Part shown: in pieces, positions 9,461 to 12,568 of the stretch | How positions within the stretch are numbered: position 1 is the stretch's first letter | Layout of the letters: each line of letters starts with the position of its first letter | From: Planctomycetaceae bacterium UBA2671 | GTDB lineage: Bacteria; Planctomycetota; Planctomycetia; Planctomycetales; Planctomycetaceae | Assembly (NCBI GenBank): GCA_002359185.1 | Contig: DEML01000040.1 | Span: 48,239 to 60,806 of the forward strand | DNA length: 12,568 bases | Reading direction: 5' to 3' | Position numbers and translations under genes: made by a program | The notes under the pieces: generated by a model | Seen by the model: only the letters and a program-made list of their open reading frames with translations | Told to the model about the DNA's origin: nothing | The model's database searches: none

Positions 9461-9490
9461 CGCCTGCCATTATTGACATTTCCGCAGGCG
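9461..9490 (-). promoter_or_regulatory. Inverted repeat in the groES 5' leader
   Basis: CGCCTGC at 9461-9467 and GCAGGCG at 9484-9490 form a perfect 7-bp stem with a 16-base loop. If transcription starts near 9504, the hairpin lies inside the leader RNA, ending about 33 bases ahead of the Shine-Dalgarno. It does not cover the ribosome site and is not CIRCE (TTAGCACTC, 9 bases, GAGTGCTAA). A repressor site or an mRNA-stability structure are both possible. Confidence 0.4.
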
Positions 9491-9514
9491 TATATTTGCT
9501 TGAATGAGATTAGA

Positions 9515-9532
9515 GGCAACTCGTGTGCCAAT
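9515..9532 (-). promoter_or_regulatory. Candidate sigma-54 (-24/-12) promoter of groESL
   Basis: The minus strand reads TTGGCACACGAGTTGCC. It matches the sigma-54 consensus YTGGCACGNNNNTTGCW except at the G after GGCAC and at the final W. The spacing GG, ten bases, GC is exact. The predicted start of transcription is near 9504, giving a leader of about 90 bases before the groES ATG. An alternative sigma-70 reading (TTGCCT, 17 bases, AATATA) overlaps it but is a poorer match. Confidence 0.6.
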
Positions 9533-9534
9533 CT

Positions 9535-9572
9535 GAAATAAGATTAATCCCAGAGGGGAATAATCTTATTTC
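9535..9572. promoter_or_regulatory. 38-bp near-perfect palindrome upstream of the groESL promoter
   Basis: GAAATAAGATTA (9535-9546) is followed, after 14 bases, by its exact reverse complement TAATCTTATTTC (9561-9572). The inner bases continue the symmetry (TCCC with GGGA) after one mismatch, leaving an AGAG centre, so 16 of 17 pairs match. Its near edge is 6 bp from the TGGCAC box of the candidate promoter. No T-run follows on either strand, so it is better explained as a protein-binding site than as a terminator. Confidence 0.6.
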
Positions 9573-9648
9573 GATCATAAATATAAGGGATTGTGAAATG
9601 GCACGGGGAATTCTGACAAGGTGGGGCGGATCACGAGGAATGTCAAAA

Positions 9649-9663
9649 CTGCCATCATGGCAG
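9649..9663. promoter_or_regulatory. 15-bp palindrome CTGCCAT-C-ATGGCAG
   Basis: A perfect 7-bp inverted repeat around a single base lies about 150 bp upstream of the predicted groESL transcription start. That distance fits the usual enhancer position for sigma-54 activators. The match is short, and its role is inferred from position only. Confidence 0.3.
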
Positions 9664-9782
9664 GAGGGCAAGGCGAGCATTAAGCGGAAGCGAGTGTGTC
9701 AAAACGGAGAGAATCCAACGCTTTTTAAAGTTGTACTTTCTGTAAATATGCAGGTGGAAAACAAAAAATGCGTTGATACATC

Positions 9783-9880
9783 GTGCCACGGTTCTGTGAG
9801 CCGTGTGTTGTGCGATCTAATTATTTATAACGCTTCTGATGCCACAACGCTGGAAAACACGGTTCACAGAGCCGTGGCAC
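9783..9880. repeat. 98-bp inverted-repeat element (CACGGCTCTGTGAGCCGTG family)
   Basis: Two 24-bp arms, 9783-9806 and 9857-9880, are inverted copies with two differences, separated by 50 bp. Each arm is also an imperfect palindrome (CACGG...CCGTG). In RNA made from the plus strand both differences would be G-U pairs, so the long stem would be unbroken. TGTTGTG and CACAACG just inside the arms extend the symmetry. It has no coding content and looks like a MITE- or REP-like dispersed element with the same stem-of-stems design as 7234-7300 but unrelated sequence. Confidence 0.75.
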
Positions 9881-9941
9881 ACACTTGATAATCAAATTTA
9901 ATACGAAAAAATGCCAAATGTGCTACTTCAAAACGCACGCT

Positions 9942-9973
9942 CTGGGGGGCTTCGCTTCGACCCCAGCCACCCA
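9942..9973. repeat. Dispersed GC-rich palindromic repeat, copy 2
   Basis: CTGGGGGGCTTCGCTTCGAC followed by CCCAGCCACCCA matches the left-edge repeat at 1-35 in the same orientation, apart from a GCGCTA insertion and a few substitutions. The ends CTGGGG and CCCCAG form a hairpin. It lies just past the 3' end of the release-factor-like gene, as copy 1 lies just past the 3' end of the AsmA-like gene, which suggests an intergenic 3'-end preference or a weak termination role. Confidence 0.65.
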
Positions 9974-10002
9974 CTCGGTTTTGACTGACTCGACTCGCCA
10001 GA

Positions 10003-10506
10003 TCAGGTCAAACCTTTCATTCCCTGTTCATCGCGATGCTGATTGAGCAATTTGAGGGCTTCCGGTTCGAGTTTCAGAAACTTGATGATCTGCGAACTCG
10101 TAATTCCCAGGCGTTCTGCTGCCAGTTTGTGATCCCAGTTGCAAGCCAGCAACTGGTCCATCGCCTCAGCCAGTAAGGTAGCAAAGACGGGATGGTGCGG
10201 GCTGACCACAATTTTTTCGCCCTGAACCCGGGATTGCCACAATTCGCTCGGAGGAATCTCATCTCCTTTTTCGGCAGTGCGAAAGTTGAGAGCCAACTGA
10301 ATCCGCAGTCTCTCGATGGCCTGCTTCTGGTTTTCCGCCTGAGAACGCCGCTCACTCGCCTGAGAAGAGAGACCCGTCGGCTGATGTAGAATTCGAATCG
10401 CCGTCTCGACTTTATTCCGATGCTGCCCCCCGGGACCACTCCGTCGCTGACGTTTGATCTGACAATCGAGCAATAATTCTTCTTCAGGCAGAGCAGAGGG
10501 ATGCAT
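10003..10506 (-). CDS. GGQ-motif peptide chain release factor-like protein
   Basis: The 167-residue protein carries the class I release-factor catalytic domain without any codon-recognition domain. The signature is GPGGQHRNKVET, with GGQ at residues 26-28, followed by the domain's usual LHQPTGLSSQASERRSQAENQKQAIERL. In the family the GGQ glutamine triggers hydrolysis of peptidyl-tRNA in the ribosome. Short stand-alone forms such as ArfB or mitochondrial C12orf65/MTRFR rescue stalled ribosomes. Unlike ArfB, it does not end in a long Lys/Arg-rich tail. Instead residues about 105-147 (LAEAMDQLLACNWDHKLAAERLGITSSQIIKFLK) look like a helix-turn-helix. The start is the ATG at 10506; there is no strong Shine-Dalgarno. 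It follows the LOG-family gene by 70 bp on the same strand and may share its transcript. Ribosome rescue is inferred. Confidence 0.85.
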   Translation of the reverse strand: MHPSALPEEELLLDCQIKRQRRSGPGGQHRNKVETAIRILHQPTGLSSQASERRSQAENQKQAIERLRIQLALNFRTAEKGDEIPPSELWQSRVQGEKIVVSPHHPVFATLLAEAMDQLLACNWDHKLAAERLGITSSQIIKFLKLEPEALKLLNQHRDEQGMKGLT

Positions 10507-10576
10507 GGTGGTTGGTCTAGGGTCTATGGTTCGGAGTCAGGGAATTCAGGAATCGGCTTTCCGTCTTCCGCTTTCG

Positions 10577-11212
10577 TTATGTTTCGTCCAGATCGAACCA
10601 TTTCGGGATGTCTGGATTTTTATGGTGCAGCATAGCAGTCAGGAGTTCATTCGTCGTGGGGGCGACGGAAATCAGTTCCCGGTGTTCTTTTCTGACAAAC
10701 CCGGTTTCCACCGCATGGTCAATCAGATTGACAACAGGCTGATAAAATTGATTCGAATTCAGCAAACCGATCGGCTTCGAATGGACGCCCAGTTGAGCCC
10801 AGGTCATCACCTCGAAAAACTCTTCAAAAGTCCCCAATCCACCCGGCAAAGCGATGAATGCATCCGATAGCTCGGCCATTTTTGCTTTCCGCGTGTGCAT
10901 ATCTTCCGTGATGTGAACCTGAGTCAGCCCGGGATGCAGCAATTCTTTGGTGGCGAGAAAATCTGGAATCACGCCGATGACATCTCCACCGGCCTGCAAT
11001 ACGGCATCTGCAATCAGGCCCATCAAGCCGACACTGCCTGCACCGTAAACGAGGGACCAGCCATTTTCCGCGATTTTCCGGCCTAATTCGACCGCAGCCG
11101 CCTGAAATTGTGGAGCATTTCCTGGCTGCGACCCGGCAAAAACACAGATTCTTTTCCAGTTGGAAGAGGCAAATTCAGACAAAACGGAGCTTTCAAATTG
11201 GACTTCAGGCAA
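10577..11212 (-). CDS. LOG-family protein (TIGR00730-type), putative nucleoside 5'-monophosphate phosphoribohydrolase
   Basis: This 211-residue Rossmann-fold protein has the complete LOG signature. Its elements are ICVFAGSQPG (22-31), VYGAGSVGLMG (55-65), MHTRKAKM (105-112, with the conserved Arg-Lys) and PGGLGTFEEFFE (123-134). LOG proteins release the base from cytokinin riboside 5'-monophosphates, and bacterial members also act on AMP or related nucleotides. Older lysine decarboxylase labels for this family are misannotations. It is cytosolic, with no signal peptide. The chosen start is a TTG at 11212 with no clear Shine-Dalgarno. A second TTG ten codons in would still keep the whole domain, so the first residues are uncertain. 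It is divergent from larC with a 94-bp gap and lies upstream of the release-factor-like gene. Confidence 0.9.
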   Translation of the reverse strand: MPEVQFESSVLSEFASSNWKRICVFAGSQPGNAPQFQAAAVELGRKIAENGWSLVYGAGSVGLMGLIADAVLQAGGDVIGVIPDFLATKELLHPGLTQVHITEDMHTRKAKMAELSDAFIALPGGLGTFEEFFEVMTWAQLGVHSKPIGLLNSNQFYQPVVNLIDHAVETGFVRKEHRELISVAPTTNELLTAMLHHKNPDIPKWFDLDET

Positions 11213-11306
11213 TTGTGAGACTGTATTAGACTACGGAATAGAGTATCGAATTCCAGTCGAACCCTGCCAGTGATGGCATTTGTATTACGATGATTGACCA
11301 AAACCT
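11213..11306. promoter_or_regulatory. Divergent intergenic region between the LOG-family gene and larC
   Basis: These 94 bp must contain the start signals for both genes. No strong -35/-10 pair or operator is evident on either strand, and larC has no clear Shine-Dalgarno in the bases before its ATG. A stop codon at 11295-11297, in frame with larC, rules out an earlier larC start. Confidence 0.4.

Positions 11307-12568
<1,262 letters not shown>

Larger units (their letters stand above)
9573..10002. other. Non-coding spacer with repeats between groESL and the release-factor-like gene
   Basis: These 430 bp contain no convincing gene. A reading frame from an ATG at 9598 (96 codons, with a weak AAGGGA ahead) runs into the inverted-repeat element at 9783-9880 and has low-complexity, unfamiliar sequence, so I treat it as chance. 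The region holds a 15-bp palindrome (9649-9663), the 98-bp inverted-repeat element and a second copy of the left-edge repeat. The 3' end of the release-factor-like gene abuts it at 10003. Confidence 0.5.

Noticed and set aside
9415..9560. CIRCE element (TTAGCACTC-N9-GAGTGCTAA) upstream of groES
   Set aside because: Looked for and not present; the inverted repeats found here have different sequences and spacing.
9523..9888. Plus-strand reading frame of about 121 codons (or 96 from the ATG at 9598)
   Set aside because: It overlaps the groESL promoter, palindrome and 98-bp repeat element, has no recognisable domain and an atypical composition, and is better explained as chance reading through regulatory and repeat DNA.

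Overview
The window looks like chromosomal DNA from a Planctomycetota bacterium, probably a Planctomycetales relative of Rubinisphaera or Gimesia. This placement is inferred from gene content and style; no search was run. Supporting signs are a secreted iduronate-2-sulfatase-like enzyme beside a PMT-type membrane glycosyltransferase, a GroEL whose C-terminus is Asp/His-rich instead of a GGM tail, a small GGQ release-factor-like protein, a very large AsmA-like protein, and intergenic spaces carrying short palindromic repeats of several families.

Layout from left to right. Positions 1-75 hold a short dispersed repeat. A 1142-residue AsmA-like membrane-anchored protein occupies 76-3504 on the minus strand. 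Between 3505 and 4446 lies an accessory-looking island. It holds one small unrecognised gene on the plus strand (3843-4292), bracketed by two inverted copies of a GAAGCG-type repeat and followed by an imperfect foldback. Next on the minus strand comes a sulfatase (7111 down to 5693) that overlaps a downstream membrane glycosyltransferase (to 4447), probably one transcript. Positions 7154-7393 contain a 67-bp inverted-repeat element and the groEL terminator. groES-groEL follows on the minus strand (9414 to 7394). Its upstream region carries a near-consensus -24/-12 (sigma-54) promoter, a 38-bp near-perfect palindrome directly upstream, and a second small palindrome further out. I saw no CIRCE element. 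Positions 9573-10002 are non-coding as far as I can tell and contain a 98-bp inverted-repeat element and a second copy of the left-edge repeat. A GGQ-motif release-factor-like gene and a LOG-family phosphoribohydrolase gene follow on the minus strand. Divergent from these, on the plus strand, starts larC (nickel-pincer nucleotide cofactor cyclometallase), which runs off the right edge inside a His-Asp repeat encoded by a CACGAC tandem array.

Most of the genes are ordinary housekeeping or envelope genes. The strongest candidate for something under-described is the control region of groESL, which suggests enhancer-dependent sigma-54 expression of a chaperonin operon. The second is the small repeat-bracketed gene at 3843-4292.
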